Positions 35,135 through 43,957 of a DNA stretch of 51,039 bases are shown here, in pieces (the stretch's first letter is position 1; each line of letters begins with the position of its first letter). The DNA is from Deltaproteobacteria bacterium (GTDB taxonomy: Bacteria; Myxococcota; JACRCW01). The notes under the pieces were generated by a model, which saw only the letters and a program-made list of their open reading frames with translations, was not told the DNA's origin and did not search any database. Position numbers and translations under genes: made by a program. The stretch covers positions 1-51,039 of the forward strand of contig JACRCW010000106.1 in assembly GCA_016218805.1 (NCBI GenBank), read 5' to 3'.

Positions 35135-35323
35135 GGCGCCCCATAGCGCGGGTCCCGCACCTGGCCCAGGTCCCCGCGCGCCCTCGCCTGTTGCTGCCGG
35201 TGCTCCGCCCAGCGGCGCGGGCGGTGACCCAGCTCAGCCCCAAGTGCGCAGGCGGTAGTCCTCGTCGCGGTCACCGGCCGGGGTTGCAGCCGGCCCTGGA
35301 ACACGGGCGCGGTTCCCTCGCCG

Positions 35324-36955
35324 TCACGGCGCGGCGGCGGGCTCTTCCGCCGTCACCCTGCGGCGCAGCAGCGCCACCACGGCGGCCACCAGCGCCAGCA
35401 GCAGCAGCGGGGGGATGAGCAGCCACGCCAGCGAGTGGACCGCGGCGGGCGCTGGCGGCGGGTCCTTCACAAACGCTGCCACCCGCGCTTCGCGCGCCTC
35501 CAGCGCGGCCACCCGCGCCGCCAGCCATGCCTCCGCAAACGCCGCCGCGCGCTCCTCACGCACGGCGTCCTCCGCGGCCGCCACGTCACCCTGGTAGCGG
35601 CTGTGCACCAGCCGCACCGCCGTCCCCACGCGTGAAAACGCGCGCGCCTGCAGCCAGTACAGGCTGTCCAGGTGCGCCTTCACGTCGGGCTGCCCCACGT
35701 CACCCAGCGCGGCATCCGGGTCCTCGGCCGCGGGGTCATAGCTTGCCGTGGGAACGTGCAGCCGCGGTGCGCTGGCGCCCAGTGCGTGGCGCAGCACCTC
35801 CGCCCCGTCACGGCTGGCCACGTCCACCAGGCGGCTGGCAACCACGCCCGCCGCGGGCACGTACGGCTTCTTCCCCATCCGCCCCAGCGCCTGGGCCACC
35901 GCCATCTCAATATCCTTGCGGAACTCACCGTCATCCACGGTGAGCGCCGGCACCAACGCGCGCGCGCTCTCCGGCAGCTCCTTGCCCGCCAGGCTGTCCG
36001 CCACCCGGCGGGCGGTCAGCGCGTCCGCCAGCTGCCGGTGGGTCCAGGCCAGCGCCAGCATGGATTCGTCCAAAGGGCGCAGCTCGCCCAAAAAGCCGCC
36101 CGCCGTGCCCAGGCTGCGCTCCCACGTGTACAGCCGCGCCGCCTGGAACAGGTCCCGCGCGCCCACCTGCACGCCGTTCACCGGGTCCCCCGCGTCACAC
36201 AGGAAGTGCAGCGCCTGCCCAAAGAACTGCAGTGACAGCGCCCGGCCGCCCCACAGCGCCGCCAGCACGGCGAGGTCGTAGTGCGCCTGCACGTTCTCCC
36301 GCACGAACCCCTTCACCGGCCCCGCCGGCCATCCCAGCGCCACCGCATGACGGCGCCCGTCCGCCTTGAGCAGCTCCGGGTCCGCGGAGACCGGCACATC
36401 CGCAAACCCGTCATGCGCCCAGCGCTGCGACACGCGCCCCGTGGCCGCGCCAAGGTTGGCCTGCAGCGGGTCTCCGGGAACGGGCCGCCCGTCCGGGAGC
36501 ACCAGCGGCTTGCCGGTGGCGTCCGTGGCCAGCACGTCCTGGTGGCGCTGGTCCAGGTCCGGCTGGCCGGCCCCGAGGGCCACAATCTCCGGCGCGGTGC
36601 CGGCCGCATCCCGCGCGTCATCCACGCCGGCCACCCGGCGCCCCGCCTGGACGCCCAGCAGCGCCTTGAGCAGGGCCGGGGTGAGGCCGGCTTCGCCCGC
36701 GCGGCGGACGTACGCGTCACGCAACTTGGGGTCCGGATGGGCGCGGAAGCGCACGTCCAGCCAGGCGCGGAACGCCGCCAGGTCCGCGTCCGCTGGCGCC
36801 ACCAGCGCGTCCGACTTCAGCCGCGGGTCACCCTGGAGGGCGCGTTGGGCCTGCACGGGGTGGACGGGCGGCTCCCAGGCGTGCACCAGCACCGGGGCGG
36901 CCAGCAGGGGAAGCAGCCAGAAACGGGGTGGGCGCGGTGAAGAAAGGTGACCCAT
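35324..36955 (-). CDS. Zinc-dependent phospholipase C/S1-P1-like secreted protein with C-terminal anchor
   Basis: 543 residues. AAGGAGG lies five bases before the ATG. The signal ends in VHA and the mature chain starts with Trp27, as in S1/P1 nucleases and zinc phospholipases C, where the N-terminal Trp binds zinc. A central HFLCD (His250, Asp254) in FGQALHFLCDAGDPVN resembles the HxxxD zinc motif of that fold, though other ligands are uncertain. C-terminally there are two alpha-helical stretches, then a single membrane helix (about 512-530) and an Arg-rich stop. The architecture suggests a periplasmic catalytic domain tethered by the tail. The family call is moderate. Confidence 0.65.
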   Translation of the reverse strand: MGHLSSPRPPRFWLLPLLAAPVLVHAWEPPVHPVQAQRALQGDPRLKSDALVAPADADLAAFRAWLDVRFRAHPDPKLRDAYVRRAGEAGLTPALLKALLGVQAGRRVAGVDDARDAAGTAPEIVALGAGQPDLDQRHQDVLATDATGKPLVLPDGRPVPGDPLQANLGAATGRVSQRWAHDGFADVPVSADPELLKADGRRHAVALGWPAGPVKGFVRENVQAHYDLAVLAALWGGRALSLQFFGQALHFLCDAGDPVNGVQVGARDLFQAARLYTWERSLGTAGGFLGELRPLDESMLALAWTHRQLADALTARRVADSLAGKELPESARALVPALTVDDGEFRKDIEMAVAQALGRMGKKPYVPAAGVVASRLVDVASRDGAEVLRHALGASAPRLHVPTASYDPAAEDPDAALGDVGQPDVKAHLDSLYWLQARAFSRVGTAVRLVHSRYQGDVAAAEDAVREERAAAFAEAWLAARVAALEAREARVAAFVKDPPPAPAAVHSLAWLLIPPLLLLALVAAVVALLRRRVTAEEPAAAP

Positions 36956-37031
36956 GGTTCCTCCTTAACGCCGGCGCCCGCGTCCGGCCGCGCGGGGTGA
37001 GACAACGCCCGGCGCGGGCCTGTTCCGGGCG

Positions 37032-37910
37032 TCAGATGGCCGCGGCGCGGCCACCCGGCGCGCCGGCGGACAGCCGCCGCGCGTAGTCCGCCCGGTGCGC
37101 GTCGTTGCCCAGCACCGTCCACGCGTCAGTCACCCGGCGGTAGACCGCACGGACCTCGGCCGCCAGGCGGCTGTCACGCAGGGCGGCGGCCAGGTCCGGG
37201 TGGAAGCAGCGGACCAGGGCCAGGTAGGCGGAGAGCACTTCGCGGCGGCCGGCGCTCATGGGCACCCCCAGCACCGCAAAATGGTCCAGCCGGTCCAGGT
37301 CCAACTGCATGAGCCGGTGGCGGCGCAGGTCAGCCGCCTGGGCCGCGGGGTCCACCGGCGCGGGGAACGGGACAGGCGTCAGGGTGCGCGGCCCCGCCGG
37401 CCGGACGTCCACGGGGGGGGCCACGGCCGGCAGGGTGCGCGGCATGGAGACCGCCGCCGCAAACGGCGTGGGCGTGACCACCGGCGCGGCGCGGGCCGTG
37501 CCGGGGCGGAAGCCGTCATCCTGGATGGACTCGCCCAGGGCGGCGGCCAGCAACAGGTGGCCGGGCGCGGGGACGGACAGGTAGCCGTCCACGGCCAGCG
37601 CCATGCGCCCGCCGGCATCCGCCGGCTCACCGCGGGCCACCAGCACCACGCAGCGCGTGCGCCCCTGCGCCATGGCGCCCACCAGGTCCTGCAGTGAGGG
37701 GGCGGACGCCTCCAGCAGCACCTGGCGGGCCAGGAACAGCATGGCCGGGCGCGTCCCGCCCAGGGTGGGCAGCGCCTTGTCCAGTGAATCATGGAGGAAC
37801 AAGCCCGCCGGCAGGCGCGCCGCCAGGTTGATGAACGCCATCCGCGTGAACGGACTGCGCTCCACCACCACGACATCCCGCGGCCCCCCGGCCACTGGCA
37901 CTGTGCTCAT
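37032..37910 (-). CDS. Pseudo-receiver/J-domain co-chaperone
   Basis: 292 residues. Residues of about 11-130 follow the receiver fold (DVVVVERSPFTRMAF, AMLFLARQVL, CVVLVARGE, GYLSVPAPGHLLLAA). The usual phosphoacceptor Asp is replaced by Ala and the conserved Lys by Pro/Ala, so it should not be phosphorylated. A Pro/Ala linker leads to a C-terminal J domain (about 208-280) with intact HPD (237-239) in LVRCFHPDLA and DAWTVLGNDAHRADYARRL. The HPD implies it stimulates an Hsp70 ATPase. The hsp70-like gene lies immediately upstream, with its stop overlapping this start codon, so the two are probably partners. This arrangement is not one I know from a characterised system. Confidence 0.75.
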   Translation of the reverse strand: MSTVPVAGGPRDVVVVERSPFTRMAFINLAARLPAGLFLHDSLDKALPTLGGTRPAMLFLARQVLLEASAPSLQDLVGAMAQGRTRCVVLVARGEPADAGGRMALAVDGYLSVPAPGHLLLAAALGESIQDDGFRPGTARAAPVVTPTPFAAAVSMPRTLPAVAPPVDVRPAGPRTLTPVPFPAPVDPAAQAADLRRHRLMQLDLDRLDHFAVLGVPMSAGRREVLSAYLALVRCFHPDLAAALRDSRLAAEVRAVYRRVTDAWTVLGNDAHRADYARRLSAGAPGGRAAAI

Positions 37911-39460
37911 GCGGACCTCGCCCGCGTGCGCAACGCATCCATCTCCGCCTCCGTCATGCCGGTGAGCGTCCGCGTGAACGCCCCGTGCACCCGCCCCGTC
38001 TGGAGATCCACCGCCGCCACGTGCAGCATCCCGTCCTGGTCCATCTCCGCGCATACCTGCACGCGCACCTGCCCGGCGGCACCCATGGGCAGGTCCGCCA
38101 CCAGCAGGTGGCCCAGTTCCACGTTGTCCACCGCGCGCGGGGATTCGCCCTGCACCACGGAGAGGCTCAGCGCCCGCTGCCCGTCCCGCGTGGTCCCCAC
38201 CACCGCCTCCGCGTGTGCGGGCACCGGCGTGTTGCGCGCAAACAGCGGCACCACCCCGCCGTCCGGCGCGGCCAGCCCCAGCGGCTGGGGCACCACGTCC
38301 AGCAGCAACCCCGCGCGGCCGGCCCCACCGGCCACCTGCTCGGCCAGCGCCGCGGCGCCCAGCGCCACCGCCGCCGTGGGGTGCACGCCGGGCACGGGCG
38401 GGCGGCCCAGCTCCGCGGCCACCGCCGCGCGCACCGCTGGCACCTGGCTGGTGCCCCCCACCATCACCACGCCGTCCAGCGCCGGCGCGGCCAGCCCCGC
38501 GGCGCGCAGCACCTCCCGCGTCACCGCCAAGGACCGCTGCACCAGCGGCGCCACCGTGTGCGCCAGCCACGCGCGCGTGACGGAGACCGACAGGTGCAGC
38601 GGCACACCGCCGCGGCGGCCCACGTGATTGAGCCGCACGGGCATCTCGTCATGGACCGCCAGGGCGATCTTGGCGCGCTCACAGGCGTGCAGCAGCGTGG
38701 CCCAGGTGGACGGCGTCTCCCGCAGGTCCACGCCGTGCTCCTCCAGGAACTGCTGGCGGATGCGCTCAGCCATGGCGCGGTCCATGTCATCACCGCCCAG
38801 CGCCATGTCCCCGCCGGTGGCAATGACGCGGAACACGTCCGCGCTGCGCTCCAGCACGGTCACGTCAAACGTGCCGCCGCCAAAGTCGTAGATGAGGAAG
38901 GTCCCGTCCGGCAGCGGCGGCGCAATGGAGAGCGCGGCGGCGGTGGGCTCGTTGACCAGCCGCAGCACCTCCAGGCCGGCCTGCCAGGCGGCCACGCGCG
39001 TGGCCTCGCGCTGCGCGTCATTGAAGTTGGCCGGCACCGCAACGACGGCGCGCCGCACGGGCACACCCAGGCGGCGTTCGGCCAGGGCGCGCAGGTGGCG
39101 CAGCACGTCCGCGGACACGGCGGAGGGCGCCACCGTGCCGCCGTGCAGGGAGATGAGCGGGTAGTTCCCGTCCCCCTTCACCACGCGGTAGGGCCGGGCA
39201 CCCACGGCGGCGCGCACCTCCGGGTCCACCCACGCCCGGCCAATGAGCCGCTTGGCAGCGAACACCGTGTGCGCCGGCGCATCAATGAGGAAGGGCACCG
39301 CGTCATGCCCCGCCACGGCCGGGCCGCCCGCCGGGTAGTGCACCACGGACGGGTGGTCCACGCGGCCTTCGTCATCCGGGATGGCCACACACAGGCCACG
39401 CGAGGACCACGCCACCGATGAGCGGCTTGTCCCCAGATCTATCCCGACGACCGGCCCCAT
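37907..39460 (-). CDS. Divergent Hsp70 (DnaK-like) lacking the C-terminal lid
   Basis: 517 residues against about 640 for DnaK. The ATPase domain is intact: phosphate-1 VGIDLGTSRSSVAW, Lys70 at the DnaK Lys70 position, PANFNDAQREATRVAA, NEPTAAAL with Glu171, DFGGGTFDVTVLE, and the adenosine loop VVMVGGTSQVPAVRAAV. A beta substrate-binding domain follows (VPQPLGLAAPDGG, FARNTPVPA, VCAEMDQDGMLHVAAVD) but ends soon after, so the alpha-helical lid is missing. It is expected to be an ATP-driven chaperone for a specific client. It is translationally coupled to the pseudo-receiver J-protein. Upstream is a G-rich repeat block. Confidence 0.85.
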   Translation of the reverse strand: MGPVVGIDLGTSRSSVAWSSRGLCVAIPDDEGRVDHPSVVHYPAGGPAVAGHDAVPFLIDAPAHTVFAAKRLIGRAWVDPEVRAAVGARPYRVVKGDGNYPLISLHGGTVAPSAVSADVLRHLRALAERRLGVPVRRAVVAVPANFNDAQREATRVAAWQAGLEVLRLVNEPTAAALSIAPPLPDGTFLIYDFGGGTFDVTVLERSADVFRVIATGGDMALGGDDMDRAMAERIRQQFLEEHGVDLRETPSTWATLLHACERAKIALAVHDEMPVRLNHVGRRGGVPLHLSVSVTRAWLAHTVAPLVQRSLAVTREVLRAAGLAAPALDGVVMVGGTSQVPAVRAAVAAELGRPPVPGVHPTAAVALGAAALAEQVAGGAGRAGLLLDVVPQPLGLAAPDGGVVPLFARNTPVPAHAEAVVGTTRDGQRALSLSVVQGESPRAVDNVELGHLLVADLPMGAAGQVRVQVCAEMDQDGMLHVAAVDLQTGRVHGAFTRTLTGMTEAEMDALRTRARSA

Positions 39461-40051
39461 TTCGCCCCCTCCCCCGAGAGGTGTGCGGCATTATCCCACC
39501 GGCACCAACGCCGCAAGGCGGGGCGGTCAGCCGCGAACCTGGCGAAACCTGCTGGACAGGGGGAGGGTGGGATGTTTCTGGGGTCACCCGTGCCTGGGCT
39601 CGGGGGCAGGATGTAGGCGGTGGGGGGTCACGCGTGGGACACGCGGGGGTCACCCGCGGGTCCGGTGGGGGTCACCGCCCAGGCAACTGGGGGTCACCAG
39701 GTAGGCGGAGGGAGGGCACCTGTAGGTGGAGGTGAGGTCCCGGGGCGGCTCCTGGGGGTCACGGAAGGGGCGCCGGGGGTCACGGAAGGGGCGCCTGGGG
39801 GTACGGAAGGGGCCGCCGGGGGGCACGGATGTGGTTCGGGGGGTCACCGGGCGGTCGCCAGGGGCTCACCTACCCACGCCGGGGGGGTACCTTACCTACC
39901 TACCTACCTACCCCACCTCCCTCAGCGCCCGCGGGGGGTCGGGGAACGGGCGCGAGGCCCTCGGCAACGCAGCGCCCGTCATGTTCCCAACCCAGAAATG
40001 CGACCGCCGCGGGCACCCGCGTGGGCTGCCATGGGTCCGCTGCCGTGCCCG
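39461..40051. repeat. 591-base gene-free region with GGGGGTCAC repeats and a tandem 21-mer
   Basis: About eleven copies of GGGGTCAC or one-base variants occur between 39575 and 39870. Within them three 21-base units (39754-39774, 39775-39795, 39797-39817) share GGGGGTCAC then GGAAGGGGCGCC, and a fourth starts and decays. A four-base repeat (ACCT, about five copies) follows at 39890-39912. The many G-runs could form quadruplexes. No reading frame here looks coding. It lies between the hsp70-like and TPR genes, both transcribed leftwards, so it could be part of a leader, an anti-terminator or a bound site. Function unknown. Confidence 0.7.
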
Positions 40052-40534
40052 TCAGCGGAAGCCGAGCCGCCAGGTCAACAGCCCCAGGAACTTGTTCACC
40101 GGGTGGCTGCGCGGAAGCCGCGGGAAGGCGGGCGGCCGGCGCAGGCCCACGGTGTCCAGCATGGCGCCCAGTTGGCGGTGGGAAGGGAACCGCGCCACGG
40201 CGGCGCGCAGGTGGTCCACGCAGGCGCCGCGCTCACCGGTGGCCAGCAGCACGCGCGCGGCACACCACTGCACGTCCGCGTCCCCCGGGCTGGTCCGGGA
40301 CGCGGTGGCCACAATCTCCAGGGCGCGCCGCGCCTGGCCGCGCTCCTGCACCAGCAGGACGGCGTAGTGCGCGGCCACCAGGGCGTCCTCCGGCCAGCGC
40401 TGGTTGGCCCACTCCAGCACGCGCAGTGCCTCCAGGGCGTGGCCCAGCCCCTCCCAGCGGCGTGCGTCCTCACAGGCGGCCTGGGGGGTGGCCAGGCGGG
40501 GCGGGACGGAGGGCGCGCGGAGGGGACCGGACAT
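40052..40534 (-). CDS. Small TPR-repeat protein
   Basis: 160 residues, mostly helical, no signal. Helix pairs such as LEALRVLEWANQRWPEDALVAAHYAVLL, GQARRALEIVATASRTSPGDADVQWCAARVLL and ACVDHLRAAVARFPSHRQLGAMLDTVGL fit three TPR-type repeats. TPR proteins act as docking scaffolds. It lies upstream, on the same strand, of the divergent Hsp70 and pseudo-receiver J-protein, separated by the G-rich repeat block, so a link to that chaperone pair is possible but only positional. It is divergent from rsgA, with 84 bases between the starts. Confidence 0.7.
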   Translation of the reverse strand: MSGPLRAPSVPPRLATPQAACEDARRWEGLGHALEALRVLEWANQRWPEDALVAAHYAVLLVQERGQARRALEIVATASRTSPGDADVQWCAARVLLATGERGACVDHLRAAVARFPSHRQLGAMLDTVGLRRPPAFPRLPRSHPVNKFLGLLTWRLGFR

Positions 40535-40618
40535 GCGGCCCGCATTCTAGCCGGGCGCGGCGGATTCCGGGAAGGCGCCGCGTGCCACGGCGGCGGGACG
40601 CGCGGGCGCGCCTGGGCT

Positions 40619-41605
40619 ATGAGGCCACGCGTGCCCCTGACGCATGACGACGAACCGACCGCGGCCCCACGCCGGCGCGGTCGCCCGGGAGACGCCCCAG
40701 CGCCCACGGAGCGGGTGACCCACGTGGTGATGTCCTACAGCCGCGGGTTTGCGTGGCTGCGGGCGGTGGGCCCGGACGGGTTCACACCGGCGCTGTCCGC
40801 CGTGGAGCGGGTCCAGTGCCGCCCGGGCGTCACGTGCGTGGTGGGGGACCGCGTGGAGGTGGCGGGCGGCAACGTGGCCGGCGTGCTGCCGCGGCGGGGC
40901 ACACTGTCCCGCGCAGTGGGTCCGCAGCAGCAGTTGTTGGCGGCACACGTGGACCGGCTGGTGCTGGTGGTGGCGGTGGGGCGGTCCCTGCGCGAAGGGT
41001 TTGTGATGCGCGGCCTGGTGTCCGCCACGCTGCAGGGCCTGGCGCCGCTGGTGGTGGTGAACAAGATGGACGTGGACGACGGGGACGCCGCCGCGCAGGT
41101 GACGGCGTGGCAGGCCCTGGGCATTCCCGTCCAGCCCACCAGCGTGGTGCGTGGCGACGGGATGGACGCCTTGCGCACGGCGCTGGCGGCGGGGACCTCC
41201 GCGCTGCTGGGGCATTCAGGCGTGGGCAAGAGCACCCTCATCAACGCGCTGCGGCCGGGGGCCAACCGGCGCACCGGCGGGCTGGACTGGCAGGGCAAGG
41301 GCAGGCACGTGACGACCATGGCGGAGGCCATCCCCGACGGGAACAGCCTGCTGGTGGACCTGCCCGGCGTGCGGGAGCTGGGGCTGTGGGGCGCCACCCC
41401 GGAGGACATCCTGGACGCGTTTCCGGACGTGAAGGCCGCCATCACGCGCTGCCACTTCCCGGACTGCAGCCATGACGAGGGCACGGCGGGCTGCGCCGTG
41501 CTGGAGGAACTGGACGCGGGGCGGCTGGACCCCGGACGCGTGGAACTGTGCCTGCGCATGCAGCAGAGCGTGGCGCTGGGCCTGGAGGGTGGGGGCCGCC
41601 TGTGA
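40619..41605 (+). CDS. rsgA: Ribosome small-subunit GTPase RsgA
   Basis: 328 residues, normal for RsgA. An OB-fold-like N-terminal part precedes a circularly permuted GTPase: G4 NKMD (148-151) comes before G1 GHSGVGKST (199-207) and the G3-like DLPG (247-250). The zinc cluster is C278, C283, H285 and C292 in CHFPDCSHDEG to GCAV. RsgA matures the 30S subunit in a GTP-dependent step. The ATG at 40619 is the likely start, though the first 30 residues are Arg/Pro-rich and less conserved. Confidence 0.92.
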   Translation: MRPRVPLTHDDEPTAAPRRRGRPGDAPAPTERVTHVVMSYSRGFAWLRAVGPDGFTPALSAVERVQCRPGVTCVVGDRVEVAGGNVAGVLPRRGTLSRAVGPQQQLLAAHVDRLVLVVAVGRSLREGFVMRGLVSATLQGLAPLVVVNKMDVDDGDAAAQVTAWQALGIPVQPTSVVRGDGMDALRTALAAGTSALLGHSGVGKSTLINALRPGANRRTGGLDWQGKGRHVTTMAEAIPDGNSLLVDLPGVRELGLWGATPEDILDAFPDVKAAITRCHFPDCSHDEGTAGCAVLEELDAGRLDPGRVELCLRMQQSVALGLEGGGRL

Positions 41606-41609
41606 GCGG

Positions 41610-42773
41610 TCAGGCCTCGGCGCGGCCGGCGGCGTCCAGGGGCGCCAGCGTGTAGACCATCACCGGCTCGTCAAAACCCTTCACGGTGGCGCGGCGGCCC
41701 TCGTGCACCTGGACCATGCCGCGCACCGCGTCAAACGTGGGCTGGTCAATGACAATCTCGCCGCCGCGCGCCAGGCCCTGCAGGCGTGCCGCCAGGTTCA
41801 CCGTGGGGCCAATGACGGTGTGGTCCAGCCGCTCGCCGTAGCCAATGGTTCCCAGGATGGCGTGGCCGGAGGTGACCCCCACGCCCACGCCCACGGGCAG
41901 AAACCCGCGCTCAAACCAGTTGACCTTCAGCTCCTCCAGCCGCTCCAGCAGCTGCTGCGCCGCCATCACCGCACGGCGCGCGCTGTCCGGGTGCATGGCG
42001 GTGGCGCGGAAATAAGCCAGGATGCCGTCACCCATGAACTTGTCCAGCACCCCGCCCTCCGCGGCGACGATGCGGTTCACCTCCGGCAGGTAGTCCCCCA
42101 GCAGGTCCACCACGTCCTCCGGCGCGGAAAACGCGCTGGCGTCCGTGAAGCCGCGGATGTCGCTGAACAGCACGCTGATGGGCTGCCGCGTCGGCGGACT
42201 GCCCACCTCGCCGGTCTGGACCTGCTCCAGCACGCCGGGGGACACGTAGCGCGCCAGGACGTTCACCGTGTCGCGCTCGCGCTCCACCGCGCGCTTGAAC
42301 CGGTCCGCGGCCAGCCGCGCGTCCACCGCCTCGTGGTTTGCCAGCGTCGTGGCGTGCCGCGCCAGCGCCAGCGCGGTCAGGGACCGGACCCGCAGCACCA
42401 GGTCGCCGCGGTCCACCCGGCCGCGGACAATGCCGTCGGGGAGAGCATCCAGGGAGCGCGGCAGCGGATCATTGGACTCCACCAGCAGCAGCACCGGCGC
42501 CGCCGCGTCTTCCGGGTGCGGCCGCAGCACGGCCACCGCGTCCAGGCCCTCCTGCAGCTGGCGGGTGAGCACCAGCAGCACCGGCGGCGGCTCGTCAGCC
42601 GGGCGGTCCTTGAGCCACCCGCAGGCGGCGTTGGCGTCATCCAGTGACGTCAGGTGGTGAAACGGGGCCAGGATGTCATGCACATGCCCGCGCACCAGCG
42701 ACGACCCGCCGACCAGCAGGACGCGGACCGTGATGCGCGGCGTGGGTGAGCGTGACGTGGTGTTCGACGACAA
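41610..42773 (-). CDS. Adenylate/guanylate cyclase with N-terminal pseudo-receiver
   Basis: 387 residues. Residues of about 14-130 look like a receiver fold (VRVLLVGGSSLVRG, VLLVLTRQLQEG, VLLLVES) without an obvious phosphoacceptor Asp or switch Lys, so a pseudo-receiver is likely. A coiled linker leads to a class III cyclase domain (195-365): Asp205 in LFSDIRGFT, Lys245 and Asp249 in LDKFMGDG, and VIGPTVNLAAR where the adenine-facing Asp is Pro323. That substitution occurs in many bacterial class III enzymes and need not abolish activity. The start at TTG 42773 is uncertain. It converges with rsgA at a four-base gap. Confidence 0.82.
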   Translation of the reverse strand: MSSNTTSRSPTPRITVRVLLVGGSSLVRGHVHDILAPFHHLTSLDDANAACGWLKDRPADEPPPVLLVLTRQLQEGLDAVAVLRPHPEDAAAPVLLLVESNDPLPRSLDALPDGIVRGRVDRGDLVLRVRSLTALALARHATTLANHEAVDARLAADRFKRAVERERDTVNVLARYVSPGVLEQVQTGEVGSPPTRQPISVLFSDIRGFTDASAFSAPEDVVDLLGDYLPEVNRIVAAEGGVLDKFMGDGILAYFRATAMHPDSARRAVMAAQQLLERLEELKVNWFERGFLPVGVGVGVTSGHAILGTIGYGERLDHTVIGPTVNLAARLQGLARGGEIVIDQPTFDAVRGMVQVHEGRRATVKGFDEPVMVYTLAPLDAAGRAEA

Positions 42774-42915
42774 GGTTCACCGCCTGGGCCGTGCCATCCT
42801 GCGCCGCGCTCCCGGGGCGGTCAAAGCCGCCGCCACGTCCCGACGGGCTTTCCCGCGGCCCGCCCGGTGCGGTACCCAACCACCCGCGCGCACACCCGCC
42901 ACGGAGACCTTCCCC

Positions 42916-43950
42916 ATGCGCCCTGCCCTGCTTGTTTTGGCCGCGTTCCCGGTGGTGTTCCCGTCCGCGGGCTGCAAGAAGGACGCTGCGCCACCGCCCG
43001 CCGCGGCAGCGGCGCCCGCAGCGCCGGCCGGTCCCAGCGTGGGGCTGGTGTTTGACGTGGGCGGGCGCGGTGACAAGAGCTTCAATGACGCGGCGGACCG
43101 CGGGCTGACGCGGGCGCACAAGGAGCTGGCGGCGCGCGTGGAGGTGGTGGAGCCCGGCGAAGGCGTGGACCGCGAGGCCGCCCTCCGGCAGCTGGCCGCG
43201 CGCAAGCTGGACCTGGTCATTGGCGTGGGGTTCCTGTTCACCGACGACATCAACCGCATGGCGGCGGACTTTCCGCAGCAGAAGTTTGCGTGCGTGGACT
43301 ACACGGTGACGCCGGGCAAGCCCATCCCGCCCAACGTGCTGGCCCTGAAGTTCAAGGAGGAGGAGGGCAGCTTCCTGGTTGGGGCGCTGGCCGCGCTGCT
43401 GTCCAAGGGCAACAAGCTGGGGTTTGTGGGCGGCATGGAAATCCCGCTCATCCACAAGTTCCGCGCGGGCTACACGGCGGGCGCCCGGCACGTGCGCCCG
43501 GACGCGGAGGTGCTGGTGACGTTTGCCGGCGTGACGGGCGAGGCGTTTGCCAACCCCGGCAAGGGCAAGGAACTGGCGCTGAGCCTGTACGGCAAGGGCG
43601 TGGACATCATCTACCACGCGGCCGGATCCACCGGGCTGGGGGTGTTTGAGGCGGCGCGCGCGCAGAAGAAGCTGGCCATTGGCGTGGACAGCGACCAGTG
43701 GGCGGAGGCGCCGGGCGTGGTGCTCACCAGCATGGTGAAGCAGGTGGACGTGGCGGTGTTTGACGCGGTGAAGGCGGTGCAGGACGGGACGTTCAAGGGG
43801 GGCGTGCGCGAATTGGACCTCAAGGGCGGCGGCGTGGACTACATCTACGACGAGCACAACAAGGCGCTCATTCCCGACGACGTGCGGGCCAAGGTGGAGG
43901 CGCTGCGCGCGGAGATTGTGGCCGGGCGCATTGCGGTGCCCAACCAGTGA
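42916..43950 (+). CDS. BMP-family nucleoside ABC transporter, substrate-binding lipoprotein
   Basis: 344 residues. The signal ends in PSAGC (Cys20), then an Ala/Pro linker. The binding domain has VGLVFDVGGRGDKSFNDAA, the opening motif of the BMP/PnrA (Bmp/Med) family, followed by GVGFLFTDDINRMA, KFACVDY, EEGSFLVGALAALLS and the hinge-region GFVGGMEIPLIHKF. BMP-type proteins bind purine nucleosides and related ligands for import. The ATPase and both permeases follow at once, making a complete importer. Confidence 0.93.
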   Translation: MRPALLVLAAFPVVFPSAGCKKDAAPPPAAAAAPAAPAGPSVGLVFDVGGRGDKSFNDAADRGLTRAHKELAARVEVVEPGEGVDREAALRQLAARKLDLVIGVGFLFTDDINRMAADFPQQKFACVDYTVTPGKPIPPNVLALKFKEEEGSFLVGALAALLSKGNKLGFVGGMEIPLIHKFRAGYTAGARHVRPDAEVLVTFAGVTGEAFANPGKGKELALSLYGKGVDIIYHAAGSTGLGVFEAARAQKKLAIGVDSDQWAEAPGVVLTSMVKQVDVAVFDAVKAVQDGTFKGGVRELDLKGGGVDYIYDEHNKALIPDDVRAKVEALRAEIVAGRIAVPNQ

Positions 43951-43957
43951 ACGGCGC

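Noticed and set aside
39887..39912. Possible CRISPR or minisatellite with ACCT units
   Set aside because: Units are four bases without spacers, so it is a simple microsatellite tract.
39620..40618. In-frame extension upstream of rsgA through the G-rich repeats
   Set aside because: The extension has Gly-Val-Thr-Glu-Gly repeats produced by the DNA repeats. RsgA similarity starts after 40619, and the TPR gene lies on the opposite strand.
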